A stretch of DNA of 37,499 nucleotides, from NCBI GenBank assembly GCA_011389765.1, contig JAABTT010000030.1, forward strand, positions 1-37,499, given 5' to 3'. A program made the translations under genes and the position numbers. Below, piece after piece: positions 22,313-30,320 of this stretch. Position 1 is the first letter of the stretch. The number at the start of each line of letters is the position of its first letter. The notes under the pieces were generated by a model that saw only the letters and a list, made by a program, of their open reading frames with translations, did not search any database and was not told the origin of the DNA. Source of the stretch: Desulfohalobiaceae bacterium S24 (GTDB taxonomy: Bacteria; Desulfobacterota; Desulfovibrionia; Desulfovibrionales; Desulfothermaceae).

Positions 22313-22347
22313 AACTCTATCCCGGCCCAGAGGACCGGGATAGAGTT
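22313..22347. terminator. Hairpin between the convergent sulfur carrier and rubrerythrin genes
   Basis: AACTCTATCCCGG (22313-22325) pairs over 13 bp with 22335-22347 around a 9-base loop. It lies 27 bases after the sulfur carrier stop. There is no T tract on the plus strand; on the minus strand TGTTTTGC follows. It probably separates the two convergent transcripts. The remaining 100 bases to the rubrerythrin stop show nothing clear. Confidence 0.6.
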
Positions 22348-22451
22348 CAAGGGCTTTGCCGGTTGGTCCATGCGAGCTTTTTTTGTGGCCTTGTCCCCGC
22401 AACAGCCGCAAAAAAGGTCAGCCTGGACCGTTTCCGTATTATCGCAAACCG

Positions 22452-22961
22452 TTAATCGATCCTGGAAAAGGCCTTGGCTTTGGCCCCGCAAACCGGACAG
22501 ACGTCCGGGGCAGCTTCTTCGCAGGTATATCCGCAGACCGAACAGACATAATAGTCTGTTTCTTTTTGATCATCCAAACTGTCCAGAGCTTTTTGGTAGA
22601 GATCTGCGTGGACTTTTTCCACCTCATTGGCGTAACTCATGCTTCGTTCGGCGGTTTTTATCCCTTCTTCCCGGGCGTGCTTGATCATTTCCGGGTACAT
22701 GACTTTGAATTCATGGGTCTCGCCGGATACGGCTTCCTGAAGGTTTTCCCTGGTGGTCCGAATGCCGCCGAGGGCCCGCAAATGGCTGTGTGCATGCACA
22801 GTTTCAGCTGCGGCCGCGGCCCTGAATAATTTGGCTGTCCTGGGAAAGCCTTCCTTGTCCGCCTGTTTGGCAAAGGCGAGGTATTTTCGGTTGGCCTGGG
22901 ATTCTCCGGCAAAGGCCTCCAAAAGATCTTTTTCAGTCTGTGTTCCTTTCACATCCGCCAT
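22452..22961 (-). CDS. rbr: Rubrerythrin
   Basis: The 169-aa protein combines a four-helix ferritin-like domain with a diiron site (about residues 1-130; FAGESQANRKYLAFA and AAAAAETVHAHSHLRAL carry Glu and His ligands) and a C-terminal rubredoxin-like domain with two CxxC pairs (YVCSVCGYTC and DVCPVCGAK). It reduces hydrogen peroxide in anaerobes. The frame is open to 23165, but AAGGAG before ATG 22961 and the family N-terminus fix the start there. It follows the flavodoxin-fold gene by 64 bases on the same strand. Confidence 0.96.
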   Translation of the reverse strand: MADVKGTQTEKDLLEAFAGESQANRKYLAFAKQADKEGFPRTAKLFRAAAAAETVHAHSHLRALGGIRTTRENLQEAVSGETHEFKVMYPEMIKHAREEGIKTAERSMSYANEVEKVHADLYQKALDSLDDQKETDYYVCSVCGYTCEEAAPDVCPVCGAKAKAFSRID

Positions 22962-23025
22962 ACTAATCTCCTTGTTTTTGGGTTGCGTGTTTTTTTCTTT
23001 GCTGCAGGCCGGTTTCCCCAAGGGC

Positions 23026-23619
23026 TCAGCAGTGCTCTTCAAGAATGGACTCGGCCAGATCCCGGCCCGCGCGGCGGGCTTGCTGCAGGTAGTCCGGATG
23101 GGCAAGCACATCGTCAGCAAAATCGAGGCCTTTGTAGAGAAGGCTCTTCCAGAGTTCGGCGTCAAAGGTGTCGAAGAAATATTTTACACTCAATTGGGCG
23201 CCGTCAAAGAGTTTTTTTCCCTGAGTGGCGCCCGCTGCAAGAAAGAGTCCTTTGCGAGCGGGTGGACGGTTTCCGGGTTTTTCCTTTTCAATCCAGTATT
23301 TTTTCACCCATAAAGACTGGCAGCGATCCATGAGGATTTTGGTGTGGCTGCTCACGGTGTAGAAGAACATGGGTGAAGCCAGGATGACGCCCTGGCAGCT
23401 CAGCAACTGGTCATGGATGTCTTGAAAATCGTCTTTGATGACACATCTGCCGCCCTGTCTGCATCCGTAGATCTCGAGGCATGGGGAGAGCTTCAGGTCC
23501 CGAAGCACATATTCCACAACCTCGGCGCCCGATTCCCCGGCGCCGGCAACCGCCTCCCGGAGCAGGCGGGATGTGTTGCCGTTTCTGCGGGGACTCCCGT
23601 AAAAGGCAAGGATTTTCAT
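23026..23619 (-). CDS. Flavodoxin-fold NAD(P)H-dependent oxidoreductase
   Basis: The 197-aa protein starts with the FMN-phosphate loop MKILAFYGSPRRNGNTSRLL and has ILASPMFFYTVSSHTKILMDR, the typical second FMN segment of the NADPH-dependent FMN reductase / iron-sulfur flavoprotein group. Cys47, Cys53 and Cys59 lie where the iron-sulfur members carry a compact cysteine motif, but the spacing is looser, so a cluster is uncertain. It lies 15 bases after the NtrC-type regulator stop and before rubrerythrin, so a role in supplying electrons for peroxide reduction is plausible. Confidence 0.88.
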   Translation of the reverse strand: MKILAFYGSPRRNGNTSRLLREAVAGAGESGAEVVEYVLRDLKLSPCLEIYGCRQGGRCVIKDDFQDIHDQLLSCQGVILASPMFFYTVSSHTKILMDRCQSLWVKKYWIEKEKPGNRPPARKGLFLAAGATQGKKLFDGAQLSVKYFFDTFDAELWKSLLYKGLDFADDVLAHPDYLQQARRAGRDLAESILEEHC

Positions 23620-23634
23620 CGTGAATACCTTTCT

Positions 23635-25089
23635 TTATTCATTTTCCTGTTCTGCAAAACGGAGTCCGTGCTTTTTCAGCAGCTCATAGAGACGGGCCCT
23701 GGACAGACCTGAAATATTGCAGGCCGTCTGGGGATTGTTGTCGCATTGTTGAAGTAAAAGTGAAAGATAGGCTTTTTCCATGCCGGCAATGGTTTTCTTG
23801 CGCAGGGATTTGAGAGTGGGGAACTCTGTCGTCCCAGTATTGAACCAGGAAGGGCAGGTCATACAGGGGATTGAATCTTTATCCGGAGAAACAGAATCGC
23901 TGCTGCAGTTTTTGATATCGGATTTGATCGCCTCGGCTCTGATCGCGGTTGGAAGGTGCTGGGGCAGAAGCTTTGATTCAGAATAGCCGTTTTTTATGGC
24001 CACATCCAGGACATTGATAAGCTCTCTGACGTTTCCCGGCCATGAAAATCGGGACAAGACGTGCAATAGTTCACCGGACAGATGTTTTTTGGCAAGCCTG
24101 TATTCCTGGCATCTTTTGGCCGTGAAATATTCGGCCAGCATGGCAATGTCGCCGTTCCGCTCCCGAAGAGGAGGCAGATGGATTGGATAGGCAAAAATCC
24201 TGTAAAACAGATCTTCACGGAATTCCTGACGGTCGACCATCTGTTTCAAGTCTTTATTGCTTGCTGCGACCAGACGAAAATCGCTGCTCTGTTCCTGTTC
24301 ACCGCCCAGGGGCAGGAAGGTCTTTTCCTGCAGGACGCGGAGCAGGATTTTCTGCAGCGATAAAGGGAGTTCCCCGATTTCATCCAGAAACAGGGTCCCG
24401 TGGTCGGCAAGCTTGACCAGGCCTGTCCGCTCTTGCCGGGCATCGGTGAAAGCCCCTCGGCAATGGCCCAGAAGTGCGCTTTCAGCAAGGGTTTCCTTCA
24501 GACCGGCACAGTCCAGGACAACAAACTTATGAAAGGCCCGGAGGCTGTTCTGATGCAGGGTCCTGGCGAAGAGTTCTTTGCCGGTCCCGGTCTCGCCTGT
24601 GATCAACACGCTGGTGTTGCTCTTGGCGACCATTTCAAGCTGTTGCAAACAGTTTTTGATGTTCGAGCTGCATCCGATGATCGGATTCGGTTGGATGAGG
24701 CTGTAAGAGCTGTTTTCGCTTTGCTGCTTCCGGTAATGCAGCGCCCTGTTCAGAAGGCGTTGAATGGTTTCTATATTGACGGGTTTTTCAATGTAATCCC
24801 AGGCGCCGTGTTCAATGGCCTCTGCGGCCTCATTCGGGTTCCCATGGGCGGTGATCACAATGACTTGAGGTTTGGCGGGAAAGTTTTTAAAATTTTCGAT
24901 TTCGTACAAACCGTTTCCATCCGGAAGAAATATATCCAAAAGTACAATGTCATAGGTGTTTTCCAAGGCGGATTCTTTCCCTTGGGCGAGTGAGGCGAAT
25001 GCCTGGCATTCATACCCGAGCTCAATGAGGATATCCTTGACAGTTTCGCGGAAAACAGGATCGTCATCAATGAAGAGGATCTGGGCCAT
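23635..25089 (-). CDS. Sigma-54-dependent response regulator (NtrC family) with GAFTDA loop
   Basis: The 484-aa protein has a receiver domain (about residues 1-118, Asp52 in LLDIFLPDGNG), an AAA+ domain (about 138-370, Walker A GETGTGKE at 165-172, sensor FSWPGNVREL) and a C-terminal Fis-like helix-turn-helix (NPQTACNISGLSRARLYELL). The loop that touches sigma-54 reads GAFTDA (212-217), with Asp216 in place of the second Gly of GAFTGA. Its ability to activate sigma-54 holoenzyme may therefore differ. The ATG at 25089 starts the receiver fold exactly; a GTG at 25128 adds 13 residues. No kinase gene adjoins it. It heads a tight operon with the flavoprotein and rubrerythrin genes. Confidence 0.92.
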   Translation of the reverse strand: MAQILFIDDDPVFRETVKDILIELGYECQAFASLAQGKESALENTYDIVLLDIFLPDGNGLYEIENFKNFPAKPQVIVITAHGNPNEAAEAIEHGAWDYIEKPVNIETIQRLLNRALHYRKQQSENSSYSLIQPNPIIGCSSNIKNCLQQLEMVAKSNTSVLITGETGTGKELFARTLHQNSLRAFHKFVVLDCAGLKETLAESALLGHCRGAFTDARQERTGLVKLADHGTLFLDEIGELPLSLQKILLRVLQEKTFLPLGGEQEQSSDFRLVAASNKDLKQMVDRQEFREDLFYRIFAYPIHLPPLRERNGDIAMLAEYFTAKRCQEYRLAKKHLSGELLHVLSRFSWPGNVRELINVLDVAIKNGYSESKLLPQHLPTAIRAEAIKSDIKNCSSDSVSPDKDSIPCMTCPSWFNTGTTEFPTLKSLRKKTIAGMEKAYLSLLLQQCDNNPQTACNISGLSRARLYELLKKHGLRFAEQENE

Positions 25090-25181
25090 AAACCTTGGAA
25101 ACCTTTTGTTCCTCTCGGGTACACGCAAAGCGCTGCGCTACTAAAAAAAAAAGCGTGCTGCTGAGTGTGTCGGAAAACAAC

Positions 25182-25199
25182 TTAGCATCAATATGCTAA
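25182..25199. promoter_or_regulatory. Perfect 18-bp palindromic operator candidate
   Basis: TTAGCAT-CAAT-ATGCTAA is a 7-4-7 inverted repeat about 95 bases upstream of the regulator gene start. On the minus strand TTGCAT precedes it by about 16 bases, so the palindrome would overlap the -10 region of a promoter for the regulator-flavoprotein-rubrerythrin operon. The rest of the 214-base gap is AT-rich and shows one short GC-rich hairpin (GTGCG/CGCAC near 25265-25281) after dctM. Confidence 0.5.
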
Positions 25200-25302
25200 C
25201 AATTTTGTAAAAATATGCAAGAAAGAATTTAAAATGTTTGAATAATAGGGTTTTTTTGGTGTAGTGTGCGCGCAAGCCGCACAAGTCCCGGATATGTAGA
25301 GG

Positions 25303-26580
25303 CTAACGCAGGAAAAGTCTGGGCAGAAACAGGGAAATTTCCGGGATGAAGGTGATCAGAGCCACACAGGCAAGAAGCAGGATCAGAAAAGGGGCGGTAG
25401 CCCGGGCCACGGTGGTCAGCGGCTTTTTGGTAATACCCATGGCCACGAAGAGGTTCAGGCCGAACGGCGGGGTCAGAAAGCCGAATTCGATCATCAGGAC
25501 CATGACGATGCCGTAGTGGATATAATCGATGCCGTAGCGGTTCAATGTTTCGATAAACAGGGGGGAGAGGACCATCATGGCTGAAACCGCGTCCATGGCC
25601 GTTCCGGTTATCAAAAAGAGGATGGTCACCAGGAGCATGAACATCCACCAGGAGGAGACATGGGAAATGATGAAGTCGGCCATCTGGTTCGGCAATTGCT
25701 CGGCCGTCAGGAACCAGACAAAGGTCATGGCGCAGGCCAGGATGAAGAGCAGCGACGCGCTTAAAACAGCGGAATCCAGAGTGACTTTAAAGAGTTTTTT
25801 GAGGTTGAGTTCTCTGAAAACCAGGAATTCCACTGCCAGGGCATAGACCACGCTGACGGCGGCGGCCTCGGTGGGGGTGAACACTCCGGCATAGATGCCG
25901 CCCAGGACGATGATCGGCAGAACCATACCCCAGGCCCCTTCCCTGACGATTTTCAACATCTCGTCCCTGCTGTATGTGACTTCCTGTCTCCAGCCGTGCT
26001 GTCTGGCCAGGATATAGGTATAGCCGAGAAGGACGGCGCCGATGAGCAGTCCCGGCAGGATGCCGGCCAGGAAGAGTTCAGCCACGGAGACGTTCATGAT
26101 CAGGCAGTAGAGGATCATGGGGATGGACGGCGGGATGACGATTCCCAGAGAACCGGCCGAGGTGATCAGACCGGTGGTAAAGTGTTCAGTGTATCCGGCC
26201 TTGATCAAGGCCGGATACATGATCGAGCCGATGGCCACCACAGTGGCCGGCGAGGAGCCGCTTAAGGCCGCGAAAAAGACGCAGGCCACCACAGTGGCCA
26301 TGGCGGCCCCCCCGCAAAAGCGGCCCACGGCCAGATTCATAAGATCAATGAGCCGTTTGGCCAGGGCCCCTTCGGTCATGATCCCTCCGGCCAGGATGAA
26401 ATAGGGGATGGCCATGAGAACCGATTTATCCAGGGCGTTGAAGAGCTGTTGGACCAGAATGGTCAAAGGGGTATGGGTGAAGAAAAAGATGAGGAGAGCC
26501 GTCGTGGTCAAAAGGAGGACGCTGATGGGCATGCCCAAAAGCAGCAACAGTGCAAAGGAAAGGATCAGAACGAAGATCAT
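25303..26580 (-). CDS. dctM: TRAP transporter large permease (DctM)
   Basis: The 425-aa membrane protein has about twelve hydrophobic helices and the DctM pattern: an N-terminal LLLLLGMPISVLLL, AALSGSSPATVVAIGSIM and GMVLPIIVLGGIYAGVFTPT, the last being a strong family signature. It couples sodium flow to uptake of the carboxylate handed over by DctP. Its ATG overlaps the dctQ stop (ATGA). It is the last gene of the transporter operon. Confidence 0.96.
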   Translation of the reverse strand: MIFVLILSFALLLLLGMPISVLLLTTTALLIFFFTHTPLTILVQQLFNALDKSVLMAIPYFILAGGIMTEGALAKRLIDLMNLAVGRFCGGAAMATVVACVFFAALSGSSPATVVAIGSIMYPALIKAGYTEHFTTGLITSAGSLGIVIPPSIPMILYCLIMNVSVAELFLAGILPGLLIGAVLLGYTYILARQHGWRQEVTYSRDEMLKIVREGAWGMVLPIIVLGGIYAGVFTPTEAAAVSVVYALAVEFLVFRELNLKKLFKVTLDSAVLSASLLFILACAMTFVWFLTAEQLPNQMADFIISHVSSWWMFMLLVTILFLITGTAMDAVSAMMVLSPLFIETLNRYGIDYIHYGIVMVLMIEFGFLTPPFGLNLFVAMGITKKPLTTVARATAPFLILLLACVALITFIPEISLFLPRLFLR

Positions 26581-27107
26581 GAACCGGTTTCCTTTCCCTC
26601 GGCCTCAGTGGGTATCTCCAGGGGCTGGTTATTGAAAAATCCCCGTCCGTGCCGGATGCTTTGCAGCAGGAAGCGGAAAAACAAGGTGCCGCTGAAGATT
26701 CCGATGGGCAAATAGGCCCAGAACATCGGCAGGGACATGGCTGCCGATGTCGTGCCGAATTTTTTCAGTTTAAAGGCGTGCTCAAAGGCCAGCCAGGCAA
26801 CCAGACAGAACACGCCCGCTGCAATGAGGTTTGTGCTCAGGCGCATAAGATGCCCCGTCCGGGAGGGGACCCGGGTGAGCACGAAATCCATGCAGAAATG
26901 GGTCCCGTACTTGACACCCAGCGAGGCGCCCAGAAAGGTCAAAAACACGCAGAAATAGCGGCTGAACTCTTCGAACCAGGTGAAGGAATGATTGAAGAGA
27001 TAGCGGCTGAGCACTTCGAAAAAGGCCATCAAAGCCAGGCCGAGAAGACCTGCCGCCAGGATGCCTTTTTCGAAGTACTGCAGCGCCCGGAGTCCTTTGT
27101 TGAGCAT
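26577..27107 (-). CDS. dctQ: TRAP transporter small permease (DctQ)
   Basis: The 176-aa protein has four hydrophobic helices and the DctQ pattern FEVLSRYLFNHSFTWFEEFSRYF with LGVKYGTHFCMDF, followed by VPSRTGHLMRLSTNLIAAGVF. The C-terminal tail after residue 150 is polar. It pairs with the large permease DctM. A 77-base gap containing a hairpin and short tandem repeats separates it from dctP, and it overlaps dctM by four bases. Confidence 0.94.
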   Translation of the reverse strand: MLNKGLRALQYFEKGILAAGLLGLALMAFFEVLSRYLFNHSFTWFEEFSRYFCVFLTFLGASLGVKYGTHFCMDFVLTRVPSRTGHLMRLSTNLIAAGVFCLVAWLAFEHAFKLKKFGTTSAAMSLPMFWAYLPIGIFSGTLFFRFLLQSIRHGRGFFNNQPLEIPTEAEGKETGS

Positions 27108-27130
27108 ATACCTACGCTTTTTTTTCTTAA

Positions 27131-27183
27131 CTGTGAACCGTGAACCGTGAACCTGGAACCTTTGGGTTGCGGGCGAAGCCCGC
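27131..27183 (-). other. dctP-dctQ spacer with stem-loop and tandem GGTTCAC repeats
   Basis: Directly after the dctP stop, GCGGGC-gaa-GCCCGC (27169-27183) forms a perfect 6-bp stem with a 3-base loop. Downstream on the minus strand the heptamer GGTTCAC occurs three times in a row (27132-27152), with a fourth diverged unit next to it. A stem here is well placed to protect dctP mRNA, matching the higher need for binding protein than permease. Confidence 0.6.
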
Positions 27184-27184
27184 C

Positions 27185-28204
27185 TTAATTGCTGTGCTCC
27201 TCGATCTTGGCCATGAAGAAGTCAAAGAGGTCGGGACCGACGATTTCCCGGTATTTTTCCCAGACCGGCTGCATGGCCTCGGCAAAGGCCTGCCGCTGCT
27301 CATCAGTGAGCTGGATCAATTCGACGTCGTTCTCTTGGCAGTACTCTTCAATGGATATCCCGATCTTGGGTAGGGACTTGTGGAGTTCCCGGTTTACTTC
27401 CCGGTTGGTACGGATGCAAACATCGGCCGCTTCCCGGAATATTTTTTTCTGTTTGTCGCTGAGGCGATCCCAGACCGAAGGACTGACGATGATCATGCAT
27501 TCGGTCAGGATATGGTCGGTGTTGGTCACATGCTTGGCCACCTCGGTGGCCTTGATCAGAATGGAGGTCAACAAGGGGTTTTCCTGGGCGTCGATCACCC
27601 CCTGCTGCAGGGCATTGTACAGTTCGGGAAAGGGTATTCCCACGGGCGAGGCCCCGACCTGTTTGAAGGTATCCATATATACCGGGCTGTTCATGACCCG
27701 GATTTTCATCCCTTCCAGGTCCTCTGGCTTTTTGACCGGGCGCTGGGTGTTATTGATGTCCCGGAATTCATTTTCGGTCCAGCCGATGCCGATAAATCCC
27801 CGGTCCGGGAGATAGGAAAAGATCTTCTCCTGCCATTCTTTGTCGTCCACTACGGCGTAGGCGGTCTCTCTATCCGGAAAGACAAAGGGCAGATCCATGA
27901 TCGCGGTCTGGGGAACATAATTCTGCATGACCGCCGTGGTGATGGAAGCAATCTCCAGGGTTCCGGATTGGACCTGTTCAGCCATGGAGCGCTCGGACCC
28001 CAGCTGTCCGAAAGGGAAGGTCTTGACCTCGATTTCACCGTCGGTCTGTTCGGCGACATAGTCGGCAAAGGCCTCGACTCCCTTGCTCTGACCATGGAAA
28101 GGAGGGGCCACATGTCCGAATTTGAGGGTCATTTTGGCCTGAGCGCTTGCACACAAAAAGCATGTCATCCCGACGACGATCAGAAAACTCAGAATTCTTT
28201 GCAT
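27185..28204 (-). CDS. dctP: TRAP transporter substrate-binding protein (DctP)
   Basis: The 339-aa precursor has a signal peptide with cleavage expected after CASAQA (residue 23). The mature protein is a DctP-type periplasmic receptor: LKFGHVAPPFHGQSKG at the start, Arg169 in GMKIRVMNSPVY (the conserved carboxylate-binding Arg) and GVIDAQENPL. It binds an organic acid; lactate, a dicarboxylate or a sulfonate are all possible, and the sequence alone does not decide. AAGGAGATATGAC precedes the ATG. It is the first gene of the transporter operon. Confidence 0.95.
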   Translation of the reverse strand: MQRILSFLIVVGMTCFLCASAQAKMTLKFGHVAPPFHGQSKGVEAFADYVAEQTDGEIEVKTFPFGQLGSERSMAEQVQSGTLEIASITTAVMQNYVPQTAIMDLPFVFPDRETAYAVVDDKEWQEKIFSYLPDRGFIGIGWTENEFRDINNTQRPVKKPEDLEGMKIRVMNSPVYMDTFKQVGASPVGIPFPELYNALQQGVIDAQENPLLTSILIKATEVAKHVTNTDHILTECMIIVSPSVWDRLSDKQKKIFREAADVCIRTNREVNRELHKSLPKIGISIEEYCQENDVELIQLTDEQRQAFAEAMQPVWEKYREIVGPDLFDFFMAKIEEHSN

Positions 28205-28499
28205 GTCATATCTCCTTGCTGTGGTTAAAAGACGCTGCGCAAAGGGGGAGGACAGGACATTGTCCCCGGCTTTATGGGAAATGCATAAGATATTTTCCTG
28301 CTTGCAGTCAAGGCTGCTTTGTTTTGATGTCTAGGAATTCCTCCCAGCCACTTGCTCAGGGAAACTCTCCCTGTTACCCTGATTTTTAGCGTTAGACTTA
28401 TCGGTTAATCTCTGTCATAAAAAAAGAAAATTTTTAACCGCCTGCTCGCGGACTCGCTTTGGACAAGGTGTTCACATATTTTCAGGAGGGTCAGCCAAT
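28205..28499. promoter_or_regulatory. Divergent regulatory region between dctP and the universal stress gene
   Basis: This 295-base gap holds both divergent start regions. On the minus strand TTGACT followed after 17 bases by TTATGC, near 28286-28316, is a weak sigma-70-like promoter for dctP. CAGGGA-aactc-TCCCTG (28357-28373) is a perfect inverted repeat near the middle and a candidate operator. The plus side is AT-rich around 28400-28440. No riboswitch or sigma-54 site was seen. Confidence 0.45.
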
Positions 28500-29411
28500 A
28501 TGTATCGGTACAAAAAAGTATTTGTGGGCCTCGATTTTTCAGAAAAAGATACCTCCCTGATTTCCTATGCCGGGCTCATCAGCAGAATGGCGCAATCTGA
28601 GGAGGTTTTTTTCTGTCATGTTCAAAAACAGGAAGGCCAATTCCGGGAACTCCAGGAAGAGTTCCCGGAATTGGCTGGAAAATCCGCTGAACAGCTGCAG
28701 CTTGAGATGCAGGATAAAGTCGAGGGCCTGTTTGCCGGGCATGAAAATACACAGGTTCGTTGCGAAGTCCGGGAGGGCCACGTCCTTCGCGAGATGTTGC
28801 ACTCCATCAAGGACCTGGACATCGACCTGAGCATTGTAGGTCAGCAGGCGGATATTGAGCTGACCAGCAAAGTCGGTGAAAAACTGACGCGGAAGGCCCC
28901 CTGTTCGGTGCTCATTCTTCCGGAAGAAAGCCGGGCCGTTATTTCCAAGATTCTGGTTTCAGTGGAGTATTCTGAAAATTGTGCCATGGCTATGGACACC
29001 GCCGTGGCCTTCGGCGTGGCCGCGGACCTGGAAGAACTGACCTGCGCTCATGTCTACAAGCTGCCTTTGGGCTACCAGAAGACCGGCAAGAGCAAGGAGC
29101 AATTTCAGGAGATTATGGAGGAAAATGCACGAAAGGCCTTTGTTGAATTCATTGCCGACATTGATCTGCGCGGCTTACAGGTCAAGCCGGTATTTCATCT
29201 TCACCAGAACACCATTCAGGGCGTTCGGGAACTCATTCAGCAGGAACGCGCGGATCTAGTGGTGCTCGGCGCCCAGGGCCGGACGGCAAGTGCTTCGATT
29301 CTGTTGGGCAGCGTCACCGAGGGGGTGATCCGCAAGGCAGCCATCCCGGTTTTGGCCGTCAAAAAAAAGGGGGCCAACATGAATTTTCTGGAGTCTTTCC
29401 TCAAGCTCTAA
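28500..29411 (+). CDS. Tandem universal stress protein (two UspA domains)
   Basis: The 303-aa cytoplasmic protein has two Usp domains, about residues 1-142 and 147-290. The second has the ATP-binding pattern G-x2-G-x9-G-S (GAQGRTASASILLGSVTE); the first has only a degenerate version (VGQQADIELTSKVGEKLTR), so probably only one domain binds ATP. The start follows GGAGGG at 28484-28489 region with 9-base spacing. It is divergent from the TRAP operon. In Halomonas the TRAP-linked Usp TeaD modulates transport, so a similar partnership is possible here. Confidence 0.93.
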   Translation: MYRYKKVFVGLDFSEKDTSLISYAGLISRMAQSEEVFFCHVQKQEGQFRELQEEFPELAGKSAEQLQLEMQDKVEGLFAGHENTQVRCEVREGHVLREMLHSIKDLDIDLSIVGQQADIELTSKVGEKLTRKAPCSVLILPEESRAVISKILVSVEYSENCAMAMDTAVAFGVAADLEELTCAHVYKLPLGYQKTGKSKEQFQEIMEENARKAFVEFIADIDLRGLQVKPVFHLHQNTIQGVRELIQQERADLVVLGAQGRTASASILLGSVTEGVIRKAAIPVLAVKKKGANMNFLESFLKL

Positions 29412-29552
29412 TTTTATTGTGTGATCGAGGCGATTGAAACATGTCGGACTCAACCTGCAATGCACGGCAAGTACACATCACTTTGATTGCAATATGAAAT
29501 GAGAACGGCTCGGGAATATGATGTTTGACTTCCCCTCGGCAATGCCTACTCT

Positions 29553-30317
29553 TCAGGGGCTTTCCTGATCCAGAACCAGCAGGTAAAGGCTTCGCGGGCC
29601 GTGAACCCCATAGACCATGGTCATCTCGATATCAGCGGTCTTGCTCGGTCCGGATATCAGGTTCATGTAAGGGCGGTTCAGACCCCGGGCCTGTTCGCCG
29701 GATGTCTGTCTGAGCACGGCAAAGAGCTCCTGCAGATCGAGGAGCAGCTGGTCCAGGTGGATCAGGGCAATGTGCGTCGAAGGAACCAGGGAGACTGATC
29801 TGGCTTGATTCGCCTTGGCCGGCATGACCAGGGTGGCGGTATCGGCCAGGCAGAATTCGACGCTGGTGAGACCGATGCTCGAGGCAATAATCCGTTTCCG
29901 AAGCGCCGCTTTCTGCTGTTTCCAGTCCCGGGGACCGCTCCCGGTATGCAGCTCAGTCTGAAAAAAGGACCAACCCTGCTGCTTGAGCCTGGGTCCCAAG
30001 TCAAGGGCATTGATGAGCGGATGGTTCCAGGCGGCCACTGTCGGTCCGGCCTGGTCTCCAGGGACAGTCGCGTCCACAATGGAGGCAATGTTTTTGAGGG
30101 CCGCCTCGCGGTCCGGGCAGGTCAGGACCTTGATCTGCAGGTCCCGGCCCGCCGCCTGAAGCTGTTTGACAAGATCCAGCTTTTGCTCATGATTTCGGCT
30201 GGGCGCTTTGGGGCAAGCCTTATCGGGCGCAGCGAGCCTGCTTGTCGAGGGGGGGGCTTCCCGGCCCAGAGCCTGCCTGACGTGTTGCAAAAAAGTATCT
30301 TGATCCGACTGGCGCAC
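29553..30317 (-). CDS. lutC: LUD-domain protein, LutC-like (lactate utilization)
   Basis: The 254-aa protein carries the LUD domain. GPSKTADIE with VYGVHGPRSL near the C-terminus is the LutC/YkgG signature, and IGLTSVEFCLADTATLVM is the central segment. In the LutABC system, identified in B. subtilis, it takes part in oxidation of L-lactate to pyruvate. The start is a GTG at 30317; its Shine-Dalgarno CCGGAGGTG lies within the last codons of lutB, so expression is coupled. It is the last gene of the minus-strand run. The 140 bases to the convergent stress gene show no clear terminator. Confidence 0.9.
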   Translation of the reverse strand: MRQSDQDTFLQHVRQALGREAPPSTSRLAAPDKACPKAPSRNHEQKLDLVKQLQAAGRDLQIKVLTCPDREAALKNIASIVDATVPGDQAGPTVAAWNHPLINALDLGPRLKQQGWSFFQTELHTGSGPRDWKQQKAALRKRIIASSIGLTSVEFCLADTATLVMPAKANQARSVSLVPSTHIALIHLDQLLLDLQELFAVLRQTSGEQARGLNRPYMNLISGPSKTADIEMTMVYGVHGPRSLYLLVLDQESP

Positions 30318-30320
30318 GGT

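Noticed and set aside
22301..22684. Plus-strand frame after the sulfur carrier gene
   Set aside because: It crosses the hairpin and runs antisense to rubrerythrin; no motif or ribosome binding site supports it.
22962..23165. Long N-terminal extension of rubrerythrin
   Set aside because: It overlaps the flavoprotein gene end, has no family match, and AAGGAG directly precedes the ATG at 22961.
25240..25290. Possible sigma-54 promoter upstream of the regulator gene on the minus strand
   Set aside because: GG and GC can be placed ten bases apart, but the TTGC part of the -12 element does not match.
27131..27157. CRISPR-like repeat
   Set aside because: The units are 7 bases in direct tandem without spacers; this is a simple short tandem repeat.
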